Shown: in pieces, positions 15,882 through 24,621 of the stretch
Numbering within the stretch: position 1 is the first letter of the stretch
How the letters are laid out: every line of letters starts with the position of its first letter
Assembly: GCA_023435705.1 (NCBI GenBank)
Contig: JAEYRH010000003.1
Coordinates: 248,001 to 312,000, forward strand
From: Bacillota bacterium
Lineage (GTDB): Bacteria > Bacillota > Clostridia > Christensenellales > UMGS416
Length of the DNA stretch: 64,000 nt
Direction: 5' to 3'
Notes under the pieces: model-generated
Told to the model about the DNA's origin: nothing
What the model saw: the letters and a program-made list of their open reading frames with translations, nothing else
Database searches by the model: none
Position numbers and translations under genes: made by a program

Positions 15882-17687
15882 ATGAAACTACATCAGTTTG
15901 CGCCCATGCTTTTGATCGCGGCATTGATCCTGTTGGCATCCTGCTCCGGGCAGACGCAACTGCCATCAGCACCAGCGACGGCTGTGGGCTCTCTGGAGCC
16001 GTCTGTTGTGGTTTCTGCAGCGTCCAGCTTGCCAACAACGCCAGAGGAGAGCGAAAGCCCCACTGCGGAGCCTACGCCCACCATATGGGAGATGGCGACG
16101 CCGGGGCCGGTGCCAACGGAAAGGGCGAAGGATGCCCCGCTCACAAAAGATGATTATTTCATCATCGACAAGAACTGGGTTAATGTCATTGGTGACTGGA
16201 ACAATGACTTTTTTATAGATGAACTGGAAGGTTATCGATATGGTGTGATCGATATTCATGGCAACATCATTGTGCCATTCACCTCATTCAACATAGACCC
16301 AATTGTGTTATCTCCTGTGAAAAACGAGCCTGGAAATGAGAAGCTCTTCTTCTTTGCCCTTGACTTCATTTCGGTAAACGGTAAGGCTATCCGTGATTCC
16401 GGTTATTTGTATTTGCCCAATGGGAGTAAGGCTTCACCGGATCGTTACAATTGGCTAGATACATACCAGAAGAACCGCATTGTTGCCGAGCGAACCGATA
16501 CTGGACTATGTGGCATCATGGATGCAAACATGAACCAGATCGTTCAATTTAAGTATCTGGACATGGTCGTGTTTGCGGACTGGATTGCAGCCACGAAAAA
16601 GAAAGCTGACGGCAGCTATTGGATTGATTTTTTTGATAAAAAGTGCAAGGTAGTCAAGTCACTCCATGTGGGCAGCGACAATATTGAATACCTGGATCAA
16701 GATCTCCTGATGGCCAAAGGCCAAAACGGTAAGTGGGGCTTCATAGACAAGAGCTTCACTTGGTGTGCCGAACCGAAATGGGATGGAATTGATATTGAGT
16801 CGTCCTGGGATGAAGACTTTGGGCCTGGCTATGCCATGACTCGAAATGGAAGGAGGTACAACGTCAATAAGTATGGGAAGCAGTTTATTCCTGATGGTTA
16901 TAAACCGGAAGACTGTTATATGCTTTGGCCGATTAACACATACCAAGATCATTACGTTTATATGTGCGAATCTACGGATGAAATCGGTAATAGGACAAAG
17001 GGTGTTGTTTTTGATGATACAGGCAGGATACTTTATGTACCAGCCCAGAATGATTACGGCTTATCTCTTTATGAGAATGGCATATTAGAAGATGGCTCTG
17101 TTCTATATGATTTGAAAAGTAAACAAGTAATATATCATAACAAGTATCCAGGCAGTGCTTTGGATGTAGCTGATGGTATCTTTGTTGATGATGGATGTGC
17201 TTATGACTTAACTGGGAAACGTTTGTATTCAACCATCAAAGATATTCTTAGTATAGACCTAAAGAACAAAGTGATCTTATGTGATGATGGCAATACCGTC
17301 TATACTATGGACGGTAAAAAACTGCCATTACCCACGTGCGAGAGAATTGAATGTATTAGCCCAGAGCGCTTTATCGTTCACCTTCAGAATGGTTTAACGG
17401 GAATTTGTAATGAGGAAGGAAAATGGATCACTGCACCCAATGGTTATTATACCGATTTTAGTTCGTGGTTATGTTGGCCTGTTTTCACTTTCCCACAGGA
17501 TAACACATCCGGGCAATGTGGTGTTTACAGCCTTGACGGACAGATCATATACGATGCGATCTTTACCTACATTGAACCAATCCGTGATCGTTATTATGAA
17601 GTGTATTACCAAGGTATCCATGGAGTCATCGATGATAAAGGGAATTGGATTTGGCATCATGACATTCTCAATACAATAGAAGGCTAA
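15882..17687 (+). CDS. WG-repeat lipoprotein
   Basis: 601 residues from the ATG at 15882. A lipoprotein signal peptide ends in LLASC, so the mature protein is lipid-anchored outside the cell. A Ser/Pro/Thr/Glu linker (about 25-85) is followed by WG (KWG-type) beta repeats, for example YRYGVIDIHGNIIVPF, LCGIMDANMNQIV and KWGFIDKSFTWCAEPKWDGI; more degenerate copies run to the C-terminus (QCGVYSLDGQIIYDAIF, IHGVIDDKGNW). WG-repeat proteins are presumed binding scaffolds. The body is more AT-rich than neighbouring genes. The PstS-like lipoprotein gene follows after 16 bases, probably co-transcribed. Confidence 0.8.
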   Translation: MKLHQFAPMLLIAALILLASCSGQTQLPSAPATAVGSLEPSVVVSAASSLPTTPEESESPTAEPTPTIWEMATPGPVPTERAKDAPLTKDDYFIIDKNWVNVIGDWNNDFFIDELEGYRYGVIDIHGNIIVPFTSFNIDPIVLSPVKNEPGNEKLFFFALDFISVNGKAIRDSGYLYLPNGSKASPDRYNWLDTYQKNRIVAERTDTGLCGIMDANMNQIVQFKYLDMVVFADWIAATKKKADGSYWIDFFDKKCKVVKSLHVGSDNIEYLDQDLLMAKGQNGKWGFIDKSFTWCAEPKWDGIDIESSWDEDFGPGYAMTRNGRRYNVNKYGKQFIPDGYKPEDCYMLWPINTYQDHYVYMCESTDEIGNRTKGVVFDDTGRILYVPAQNDYGLSLYENGILEDGSVLYDLKSKQVIYHNKYPGSALDVADGIFVDDGCAYDLTGKRLYSTIKDILSIDLKNKVILCDDGNTVYTMDGKKLPLPTCERIECISPERFIVHLQNGLTGICNEEGKWITAPNGYYTDFSSWLCWPVFTFPQDNTSGQCGVYSLDGQIIYDAIFTYIEPIRDRYYEVYYQGIHGVIDDKGNWIWHHDILNTIEG

Positions 17688-17703
17688 TAAAGAGGTGGAA
17701 TCT

Positions 17704-18777
17704 GTGAAACATATCAAGTTATGGGTTATTATGCTTTCAATGGTACTCTTGCTTGCTGCATGTTCTTCAGCTGCAATCCCAACACAGGCAAGCTCATCGT
17801 CAGCAACCACCGCAGCGACTCCCAGCCAGATTGTGACGATAGCACCAACGCAACAATCCATAGAGCCAGAAACTACGGAGGCGCTGACAATAACATCTTC
17901 ACCCGCTCCGACTCTGATCCCGGTGCCGACAACAAGTATCATTGACGGCTTGCCGGATCCAGTTGAGTTTTGGTCTTCATTGAATTTTGACTTAAAACAA
18001 TACCCCAGAGTAGACGGCTCCACGGCAAACCTACCATTGGGAGTTTACATCCGGGCAGTAACCACCGGTCAGTCTCTTGAGGCTTGTGAAAAAGTTACAA
18101 AATTCACAACTACAGGGCCGTCGTACATTGCGCTGGCGAGATGGGAGACTGATTTGATCCTGGCATATGAGGCACCGGAAGAAGTCAAGGAAGATTTGGC
18201 GCAAATGGGAGCAAAGCTTACCATGAAACCCATCGGCATGGATGCGCTTGTATTCCTTACCAACAATAGTAATCCTGTCAAGAGCCTGACCCACAAGCAA
18301 ATTGTTGATATCTATACAGGAAGGATCAAGAAGTGGAATCGGGTCGGTGGAGATAACATAGATATCATTCCATATCAACGGATATCCAACTCCGGCAGTC
18401 AGGCACTCATGCTCAAACTCGTGATGAAGGGCACGCAGATCATGGATGCTCCCACTACATTGCAGCCTGGCTCCATGAGCGGCCTTGTTGATGCCATCGC
18501 CTCTTACGACAACACCCGCAACGCTCTGGGTTACTCCGTCTACTACTACGTGCGAAACATGTATCAAATGCCGGGGATCAAGCTGCTTGCCGTGGATGGC
18601 GTGGCCCCCACCAATGAGACCATCGCCAGTGGCAAATATCCCTACATCAACCCTTTCTATGCTGTGATCCGTGTAGATGAGCCAAAGGGCTCGCCAGCCC
18701 ACCAGTTGTTTGATTGGCTGACCGGTGAGGAAGGGAAAAGGGCAATCGGAGAGGCAGGGTATGTGGCGGTGAAGTAG
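17704..18777 (+). CDS. PstS-like substrate-binding lipoprotein
   Basis: 357 residues from the GTG at 17704, which has AGAGGTGG just upstream. The lipobox is LLLAAC. After a Ser/Thr/Ala-rich linker the mature part has type II periplasmic-binding-protein features of the phosphate-binding PstS group: HKQIVDIYTGRIKKWNRVGG, the SNSGSQALM ligand loop, and LFDWLTGEEGK near the end. No pstCAB genes are nearby; with the upstream WG-repeat lipoprotein this suggests a sensor or scavenging role on the cell surface, not a complete transporter. Ligand unproven. Confidence 0.78.
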   Translation: MKHIKLWVIMLSMVLLLAACSSAAIPTQASSSSATTAATPSQIVTIAPTQQSIEPETTEALTITSSPAPTLIPVPTTSIIDGLPDPVEFWSSLNFDLKQYPRVDGSTANLPLGVYIRAVTTGQSLEACEKVTKFTTTGPSYIALARWETDLILAYEAPEEVKEDLAQMGAKLTMKPIGMDALVFLTNNSNPVKSLTHKQIVDIYTGRIKKWNRVGGDNIDIIPYQRISNSGSQALMLKLVMKGTQIMDAPTTLQPGSMSGLVDAIASYDNTRNALGYSVYYYVRNMYQMPGIKLLAVDGVAPTNETIASGKYPYINPFYAVIRVDEPKGSPAHQLFDWLTGEEGKRAIGEAGYVAVK

Positions 18778-18785
18778 CTGGTAGT

Positions 18786-18816
18786 CAGTAATCAGTAATC
18801 AGTAATCAGTAATCAG
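18786..18816. repeat. Tandem CAGTAAT heptamer repeat
   Basis: Four exact CAGTAAT copies in a row plus a partial fifth. A related GATTACTGACTAC string sits beside repeat copy 2 at 4690, so this is probably the variable tail of that repeat family. Confidence 0.8.
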
Positions 18817-18845
18817 AACGATACAACCTGAGAATAGCGGTCAAT

Positions 18846-18874
18846 GTAGGGGCCGGGCTCTGTACCGGCCCCGC
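18846..18874. repeat. GC-rich palindromic intergenic repeat, copy 3 (inverted)
   Basis: GTAGGGGCCGGGCTC-TGTA-CCGGCCCC is the reverse complement of copies 1 and 2 with few changes. Here too the palindrome lies near a GATTACTGA-type string (the CAGTAAT array). Confidence 0.75.
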
Positions 18875-18947
18875 GATATCTTGATATCTGCTCAAAAACG
18901 TGCATGGCAGTTTATGAAAGCCGAGCTTCGTATTGGTCAGCTTCTAA

Positions 18948-18978
18948 TATAAAGAGGCGGCTTGCATATCCCGCCTCT
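18948..18978 (-). terminator. Terminator of the yerC-pcrA-ligA-AIRS block
   Basis: On the minus strand AGAGGCGG pairs with CCGCCTCT around a ten-base loop, followed by TTATATT, just past the stop at 18986. Confidence 0.7.
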
Positions 18979-18985
18979 ATCGCTT

Positions 18986-19969
18986 CTAGAACATTTTGTA
19001 CAGCTCATCGCTGCCCGGCGGCTCCATTGGTTTCGCCTTGCCATCTTCTATTACCATGCTGGGTCCATTCACAAACCTGCCGATGACCGCAGCCTGGATG
19101 CCCTTTGCCTGCAGAGACTTTACCACCTGCTTGCCGGACACGGCTGCCATCAGGAGGCACCCGCTCGATATCAGGCGGAAGGGGTTAAGGTTTCCGGCAT
19201 TGCAGAGCTTTTTGGTCACATCGAGCAGCGGGATTTTCGCTGTGTCAATCTCCACACCGCAATGGGATGCTTCTGCCATTTCCCACGCCGCGCCCAACAC
19301 GCCGCCCTCGGTCACGTCGTGCATCGCCGTGACGGAGAGCTTTGCGGCAAGCTGCCCCTCGGGCACCACGCTGATTTGGCGGGTGAGGCTTTTGGCGAAG
19401 GCCATCTCTTCATCATTCAGGTGTTTCCCGGCGAACTCCGGCAGGTCTGCGGCGAGGATCGCCGTGCCTTCCATGCCGGCCCATTTGGTCAACACCAACT
19501 CGTCACCGCTCCGGGCGCCCATCGAGGAGAACACCCGACCATCCTCCGGTGCGATTCCGATGGCGGTGGTGCAGAGCACGACCCGGGTCACGGCGTCGGT
19601 AAACTCGGTGTGCCCGCCGATGATTTCCACATTCAGCTGCCCCGCTTCCTCCTGGGCCTGGCGCACCAGCTCGCCCAGCCGCATGGGGTCGGTGCCGGGC
19701 GGTGCCATCACGGTCAACAGCAGGCCCACGGGCTCAGCACCCGCCGCGGCCACGTCATTGAGGGAGACATGCACGGCAAGCCGGCCAGCGTCCTGGCTGG
19801 CCGCTGTAATCGGGTCGGTGGAGAACACGCAGATTCGCCCACCGGCCTTGATCGCGCCGCAGTCTACGCCGATGCCGGGCCGCAGCACCACATCATCCCT
19901 GCGGGGTGTGATGCCGGAAAGGATGATCTGCTGCAGTTGCTCGTTGGTGAGTTTGCCGATGCCCTGCAT
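18986..19969 (-). CDS. AIR synthase-related (HypE-like) protein
   Basis: 327 residues with the PurM/HypE/ThiL two-domain layout: an N-terminal ATP-binding part (FSTDPITAA, VSLNDVAAAGAEPVGLLL, IIGGHTEFTD) and a C-terminal part with AMHDVTEGGVLGAAWEMA. Family members handle ATP-dependent activation of a carbonyl, thiol or phosphate group. The C-terminal PRICG-type Cys tail that marks true HypE is absent, so hydrogenase maturation is unlikely and the reaction is unknown. It directly abuts ligA (adjacent stop and start), so it is the last gene of that transcript. Confidence 0.75.
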   Translation of the reverse strand: MQGIGKLTNEQLQQIILSGITPRRDDVVLRPGIGVDCGAIKAGGRICVFSTDPITAASQDAGRLAVHVSLNDVAAAGAEPVGLLLTVMAPPGTDPMRLGELVRQAQEEAGQLNVEIIGGHTEFTDAVTRVVLCTTAIGIAPEDGRVFSSMGARSGDELVLTKWAGMEGTAILAADLPEFAGKHLNDEEMAFAKSLTRQISVVPEGQLAAKLSVTAMHDVTEGGVLGAAWEMAEASHCGVEIDTAKIPLLDVTKKLCNAGNLNPFRLISSGCLLMAAVSGKQVVKSLQAKGIQAAVIGRFVNGPSMVIEDGKAKPMEPPGSDELYKMF

Positions 19970-21961
19970 TTACGCCTCCCCGATCATTGTAAGGAACTCG
20001 GCTTCCGAAATGCAAGGGATGTTGAGTTGCCTTGCCTTGTCATATTTGCTGCCGGCATCCTCACCCAGAAGCACAAAGGATGTCTTTGCCGATACACTGC
20101 CGCTGGTCTTTCCGCCGTGCTTCTCGATCAGTGCCTCGGCTTCCTTGCGGCCCAGGGTGGGCAGCGTGCCCGTGAGCACCACGGTCTTGCCGGCCAGCAC
20201 GCCTCCGGAGGCTTGCAGCTCGGCTTGCCGGGGCTTCACACCCAGGGCAAGCAATTTGTCCAGCGTTTCATTAGTGTGTTGATCGGCAAAGAAGTCCACA
20301 ATGTTTTCCGCCACCACATCGCCCACGTCACGAATCTCCAGGAGCTCCAGCAACTGAGCGCTTCGCAAACGCTCAAAGCTGCCAAACTTGTGGGCCAGGT
20401 CCTTGGCGGTCTTCTCGCCCACTCCGGGGATGCCCAGCGCGAAGATGAAGCGGTTCAAGTCGATACTCTTACTCTTTTCTATGGCGGAAAGCAGGTTGTC
20501 GGCCTTTTTGTCACCGAAGCCCGGCAGGCCTACCAGCTGATCCCGCTGAAGGGCGTATAGTCCAGACACATCCCGAAGCCCCAGCTCCTGGAAGAACATC
20601 TCCGCTGTCTTGTCGCTGAAGGTCTCAATGTCCATGGCGTTACGGCTGGCGAAATGCACCAGCCGTGATACGGCCTGCGGCGGGCAGGCAAGCCCATTGG
20701 GGCAGAAGAGGTGAGCGCCGTTTTCCACTGCGGGGCTGCCGCAGGCTGGGCAATGGGTGGGTTTCACAGGCTCTGTGGTCGTGAGCTCATCATCCTCCAC
20801 GCTGCCCATGATCTCGGGGATTACGTCGTTGCTGCGGCGGATCCACACCCGCCCGCCGATTTTCACCTGCTTGCGCTGAATGTCGTCCCAATTGTTCAAA
20901 GTGGCCCGGCGGATTGTCGCGCCGCCCAGCTCCACCGGCTCCAGATCAGCCACCGGCGTTAGTATCCCTGTGCGTCCGGCATCCCAGAGGATGTCTCGCA
21001 CGATCGTGGTCATTTCCTCGGCTTCAAACTTCCACGCCACCTGCCAGCGGGGGAAGCGGTTGGTGTAGCCCAATGCTTCGCGGGTGCGGAAATCAGCGAT
21101 CTTTACAACCATGCCGTCGATCAGGAAATCGAGGTGCGGGCGGTCCTGCTCGGCTTCATGGATCACCTCCAGCACCTCTTCCACGGTGTTGCACACCTTT
21201 AGAAAGGGGCTGGTGGGGATGTGACAGGAGCGGATGAACTCGATCATATCCACATGCCCGGTCAGTTCGTGACCTTCGATGAAGCCGATGTTATAGAAGA
21301 ACGCAGACAGTTTCCTGGAAGCGGTGACCTTCGGATCCAGGTTACGGAGCGCGCCTGCCGCGCCATTGCGTGCGTTCTTCAGCGGTTCGGCGGCGGTTTT
21401 GTTGTATTCGGCCAGGGCGGAAAGCTTCATGATGCATTCGCCCTGCACCTCCATGCGGCCGGTGAAGGGGATCTTCATCGGGATGCCCTTGATCGTTTTC
21501 ACCTGCGGCAGGATCGCTTCGCCAATCTCGCCGTTGCCACGGGTGGTGGCTTGGGTGAGGTTGCCGCCTTCATAGGTGAGGTTCACGGTGAGTCCGTCGA
21601 ACTTCATCTCCACGGTGAACCTCAGCGGCGGCAACGGCTGCCCTGTGCTTGCGGAATACTCGGCGGCCAGTTTGGCGGCGCGGGCAACCCAGGCATGCAG
21701 GTCTTCCTCTGTGCGCACCTTATCCATGCTCCACAGCGGCGCCAGGTGCCGGTGCTGCTGAAAGGCCGGCAGCGGGTCGCCGCCCACCCGCTGGGTTGGC
21801 GAGTGGGGCAGGGGGGCCAGTGCTTTCTCCAGATCCAGCAGCTCGTCATAGAGCCGGTCATATTCAGCGTCAGACACCCTGGGCTCATCCAGCACATAAT
21901 AGCGGTAAGCCAGGTCATTCAGTTCATCCACCAGCCAGGTCATCCTCGCCTGCTTGTCCAT
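19970..21961 (-). CDS. ligA: NAD-dependent DNA ligase
   Basis: 663 residues, normal length. Domains in order: Ia region (about 1-70) with YYVLDEPRVSDAEYD; adenylation domain with catalytic Lys120 in VEMKFDG; OB fold; four-cysteine zinc finger (CPAC...CPNGLAC); helix-hairpin-helix repeats (GLPGFGDKKADNLL, LGIPGVGEKTA); C-terminal BRCT (about 585-663). It seals nicks in replication and repair using NAD. It lies downstream of pcrA in the order found in Bacillus (pcrA-ligA), with a 17-base gap. All essential motifs are present. Confidence 0.98.
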   Translation of the reverse strand: MDKQARMTWLVDELNDLAYRYYVLDEPRVSDAEYDRLYDELLDLEKALAPLPHSPTQRVGGDPLPAFQQHRHLAPLWSMDKVRTEEDLHAWVARAAKLAAEYSASTGQPLPPLRFTVEMKFDGLTVNLTYEGGNLTQATTRGNGEIGEAILPQVKTIKGIPMKIPFTGRMEVQGECIMKLSALAEYNKTAAEPLKNARNGAAGALRNLDPKVTASRKLSAFFYNIGFIEGHELTGHVDMIEFIRSCHIPTSPFLKVCNTVEEVLEVIHEAEQDRPHLDFLIDGMVVKIADFRTREALGYTNRFPRWQVAWKFEAEEMTTIVRDILWDAGRTGILTPVADLEPVELGGATIRRATLNNWDDIQRKQVKIGGRVWIRRSNDVIPEIMGSVEDDELTTTEPVKPTHCPACGSPAVENGAHLFCPNGLACPPQAVSRLVHFASRNAMDIETFSDKTAEMFFQELGLRDVSGLYALQRDQLVGLPGFGDKKADNLLSAIEKSKSIDLNRFIFALGIPGVGEKTAKDLAHKFGSFERLRSAQLLELLEIRDVGDVVAENIVDFFADQHTNETLDKLLALGVKPRQAELQASGGVLAGKTVVLTGTLPTLGRKEAEALIEKHGGKTSGSVSAKTSFVLLGEDAGSKYDKARQLNIPCISEAEFLTMIGEA

Positions 21962-21978
21962 CGGATCACCTCAAACAA

Positions 21979-24312
21979 TCATGCCTTTTCCAGCGGCGCG
22001 TAGCCCTCCGACAGCTCTTTCACGCCCACACCCTTGAAGTTCACCTTGAAGATGCGCTTGGGCGCTGTGCCATCGATGCCGATGAGAATCCCCTCTCCAA
22101 ACAGCTTGTGCCTCACCATCATGCCAGTGGCCAGATCGGCAGTCTGCGCGGTCTGTATGGGGCGCTGCGGTGCCGTAGCCCTGCCCGCCGGGTGTGATGT
22201 CAACCCACCAAACCCGGAGCTTGCGGGTTTCGATGGACGGGCCTGCGACCTGCCGAAGGAAGAGGGCTCGATGCGCTTGCCCCCGCCAAAGGAGGAGCCG
22301 GATGAACCTTGCGCTCGCCCGCCGAACGGGCCGTCATGATCCTCCCGCACAAAAAAGCTGTTGGAGGAAGCCTCGCGGCGCTGCCGGCGGGTCAGCTCGC
22401 CTTTGTGCACAACCAGTTCTTCCGGGATTTCGTCCAGGAAACGAGAGGGCATGCATTCATTGATGTTGCCATAAAGCAGCCGGCGGTTGCAATGCAGCAG
22501 GAAGAGCTTGTCGCGGGCCCTGGTGATGCCCACATAGGCCAGGCGCCGCTCCTCTTCGAGCTTATCTGGGTCGTCAATGCTGCGTGAGGTGGGGAAGATG
22601 CCTTCCTCCATCCCCGGCAGGAAAACGACCGGGAACTCCAGCCCCTTGGCCGAGTGTAGCGTCATCATCGCCACGGCGGAGCGCTTTCCGTCCATACTGT
22701 CCAGATCGGTGACCAGCGCGATGTTTTCCAAAAACTCATTGAGGTTGGTGTTGTCGCGGCTCATCATGAAGTCAGCTGCTGCGCTGCGAAATTCCTGTAT
22801 GTTTTCCAGCCGCGTCTTGGATTCCTCGTCGCTGGCCTCCTGATACATCGCGACCAGGCCCGAGTGGCCCAGCACCTTGTCCACAAACTCCAGCAGCGCC
22901 ATGTGGCCGGCGGCATCCTCGAAGCCCTTGATCATGGCCACGAAGTCGTGCACCTGCTTGGCAGCCTTGGGGGCCGCCTCTCGCACGGCGTCCGGATCCT
23001 TCAGCACTTCCCACAGTGTGATGTTGTGGCGGCTGGCCGCTTCTTCCAGCTTCTCCATTGTCGTGTCGCCGATGCCGCGGCGGGGCACATTGATCACCCG
23101 CTTCAGGGCCACGGTGTCCAGCGGGTTGGCGGCAAGCTTCAGATAGGCCACCACATCCTTGACTTCCTTGCGGTCATAAAAGCGCGTGCCGCCATACACA
23201 GAGTAGGCGATGCCGCTTTTCATCAGGGCGTCTTCAATGGCGCGGGATTGCGCGTTGGTGCGGTAGAGGATGGCGAAGTCGCCATAGTTGTAGTGGCTCA
23301 TCAGTTGCATGATCATGCGCGAGCAGAAGGCTGCTTCGTCCCGCTCCGATTCGGCGGTATACACCACCAGCTTGTCGCCGCCGTCACGGTCGGTCCACAG
23401 GCGCTTTTCCTTGCGGCCGGCGTTGTTGGCGATCACAGCGTTGGCGGCATCGAGCACCCGGCTGGTGCTGCGGTAGTTCTGCTCCAGCCGGATCACAAAG
23501 GCGTCCGGGAAGTCCTTTTCGAAATCCAGGATGTTGCGGATGTCGGCCCCGCGCCAGCCGTAGATGCTCTGGTCATCGTCACCGACCACGCACACGTTGC
23601 GCCAATGGGCGCCCAGATACTTCACCAGCAGGTATTGTGCCTTGTTGGTGTCCTGATATTCGTCCACATGGATATACTTGAACCGGTGCTGATACCAACG
23701 CAGCACCTCCGGCCGCTCGGCAAATAGCTCCAGCGCCTTGTTCAAAAGGTCGTCAAAATCCAGTGCGTTGCTGGCTTTCAGCTGCGCGTCATACTTGGCG
23801 AACACCGCGGCGATCTTGTCAGCCTTGGCGTCGTCACTCTGTTGGCGGTATTCATCGGGGGATAAAAGCTTGTTTTTTGCGTCGGAGATCGCCGCACGGA
23901 TGGACCGCCTGGGGTAATACTTGTCGGACAGGTCCATTTCCTTGGCAATGGCGCTCACGACGCTCATGCTGTCGTCATCGTCATAAATCGTGAACCAGCG
24001 CGTGTAGCCCAGCTCGCTGATGTGCTCGCGCAGCAGCCTGCAGCAGAACGAGTGAAACGTGGAGATCTGCATCTGCGCGGCGCCCTCGCCGGCCAGCTTT
24101 TCCACGCGCTCGCGCATTTCGGCGGCGGCCTTGTTGGTAAACGTGATGGCCAATATTTCGTGGGGCTTGGCCAGGCCCTGCTCCAGGATGTTGGCGATGC
24201 GGGCGGTGAGCGTGCTGGTCTTGCCGCTGCCGGCTCCTGCCAGGATCAGCACCGGGCCTTCGGTGCGCTCCACAGCCTGGCGCTGCATATCATTCAGGTT
24301 TGCTTTGCTCAT
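21979..24312 (-). CDS. pcrA: ATP-dependent DNA helicase PcrA/UvrD
   Basis: 777 residues from the ATG at 24312, chosen because ACGGAG lies upstream and the conserved NDMQRQAVERTEGPVLILAGAGSGKTST follows; the longer frame lacks homology. It is an SF1A 3'-5' helicase: Walker A AGAGSGKTS, QDTNKAQY, GDDDQSIYGWRGA, LEQNYRS, TLHSAKGLEFPVVF, and VGITRARDKLFL. It acts in repair, rolling-circle replication and RecA removal. The C-terminal linker is Gly/Ser-rich and ends in a Tudor-like RNA-polymerase-binding segment (GMMVRHKLFGEGIL). Its ATG overlaps the yerC-like stop by one base. Confidence 0.97.
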   Translation of the reverse strand: MSKANLNDMQRQAVERTEGPVLILAGAGSGKTSTLTARIANILEQGLAKPHEILAITFTNKAAAEMRERVEKLAGEGAAQMQISTFHSFCCRLLREHISELGYTRWFTIYDDDDSMSVVSAIAKEMDLSDKYYPRRSIRAAISDAKNKLLSPDEYRQQSDDAKADKIAAVFAKYDAQLKASNALDFDDLLNKALELFAERPEVLRWYQHRFKYIHVDEYQDTNKAQYLLVKYLGAHWRNVCVVGDDDQSIYGWRGADIRNILDFEKDFPDAFVIRLEQNYRSTSRVLDAANAVIANNAGRKEKRLWTDRDGGDKLVVYTAESERDEAAFCSRMIMQLMSHYNYGDFAILYRTNAQSRAIEDALMKSGIAYSVYGGTRFYDRKEVKDVVAYLKLAANPLDTVALKRVINVPRRGIGDTTMEKLEEAASRHNITLWEVLKDPDAVREAAPKAAKQVHDFVAMIKGFEDAAGHMALLEFVDKVLGHSGLVAMYQEASDEESKTRLENIQEFRSAAADFMMSRDNTNLNEFLENIALVTDLDSMDGKRSAVAMMTLHSAKGLEFPVVFLPGMEEGIFPTSRSIDDPDKLEEERRLAYVGITRARDKLFLLHCNRRLLYGNINECMPSRFLDEIPEELVVHKGELTRRQRREASSNSFFVREDHDGPFGGRAQGSSGSSFGGGKRIEPSSFGRSQARPSKPASSGFGGLTSHPAGRATAPQRPIQTAQTADLATGMMVRHKLFGEGILIGIDGTAPKRIFKVNFKGVGVKELSEGYAPLEKA

Positions 24313-24617
24313 TATTGCTCCGTGCTTTCTTCCAGCCGCTTCAAAACAAGGCGGTAACCGCCGGCCCCGTAATTCAGGCACCGGTTCACGCGGCTGATCG
24401 TTGCGGTGCTGGCGCCGGTGCGCTCCACGATGTCGTGGTATGTCACGTCAGCCTTCAGCTGCCTGGCCACCTCAAAGCGCTGGGCCATGTCCTGCATCTC
24501 GTGCACCGTGCAAAGGTCCTCAAAGAAGCGGTAACATTCCTCGATGGATTCCAGCTTCAGGATCGCCTCAAACAGGCCGTCCAGTTGTTCCGATTTCACC
24601 ACAGGTTCGTATGCCAT
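24312..24617 (-). CDS. YerC/YecD-type TrpR-related DNA-binding protein
   Basis: 101 residues. It carries a TrpR-like helix-turn-helix: MAQRFEVARQLKADVTYHDIVERTGASTATISRVNRCLNYG (about 42-84; recognition helix TATISRVNR). Bacillus yerC lies close upstream of pcrA-ligA, so both sequence and gene order agree. The target and any ligand are unknown; the family is not a tryptophan sensor by default. The stop codon overlaps the pcrA start, so the two are coupled. Confidence 0.88.
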   Translation of the reverse strand: MAYEPVVKSEQLDGLFEAILKLESIEECYRFFEDLCTVHEMQDMAQRFEVARQLKADVTYHDIVERTGASTATISRVNRCLNYGAGGYRLVLKRLEESTEQ

Positions 24618-24621
24618 CTCG

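Noticed and set aside
18786..18816. CRISPR-like array at the CAGTAAT heptamers.
   Set aside because: Units are seven bases, directly tandem, with no spacers and no cas genes; it is a simple tandem repeat.
18962..20560. A 532-codon plus-strand frame opposite the AIR-synthase-like gene and ligA.
   Set aside because: Both minus-strand genes carry full family motifs; the plus frame is His/Gly-rich noise.
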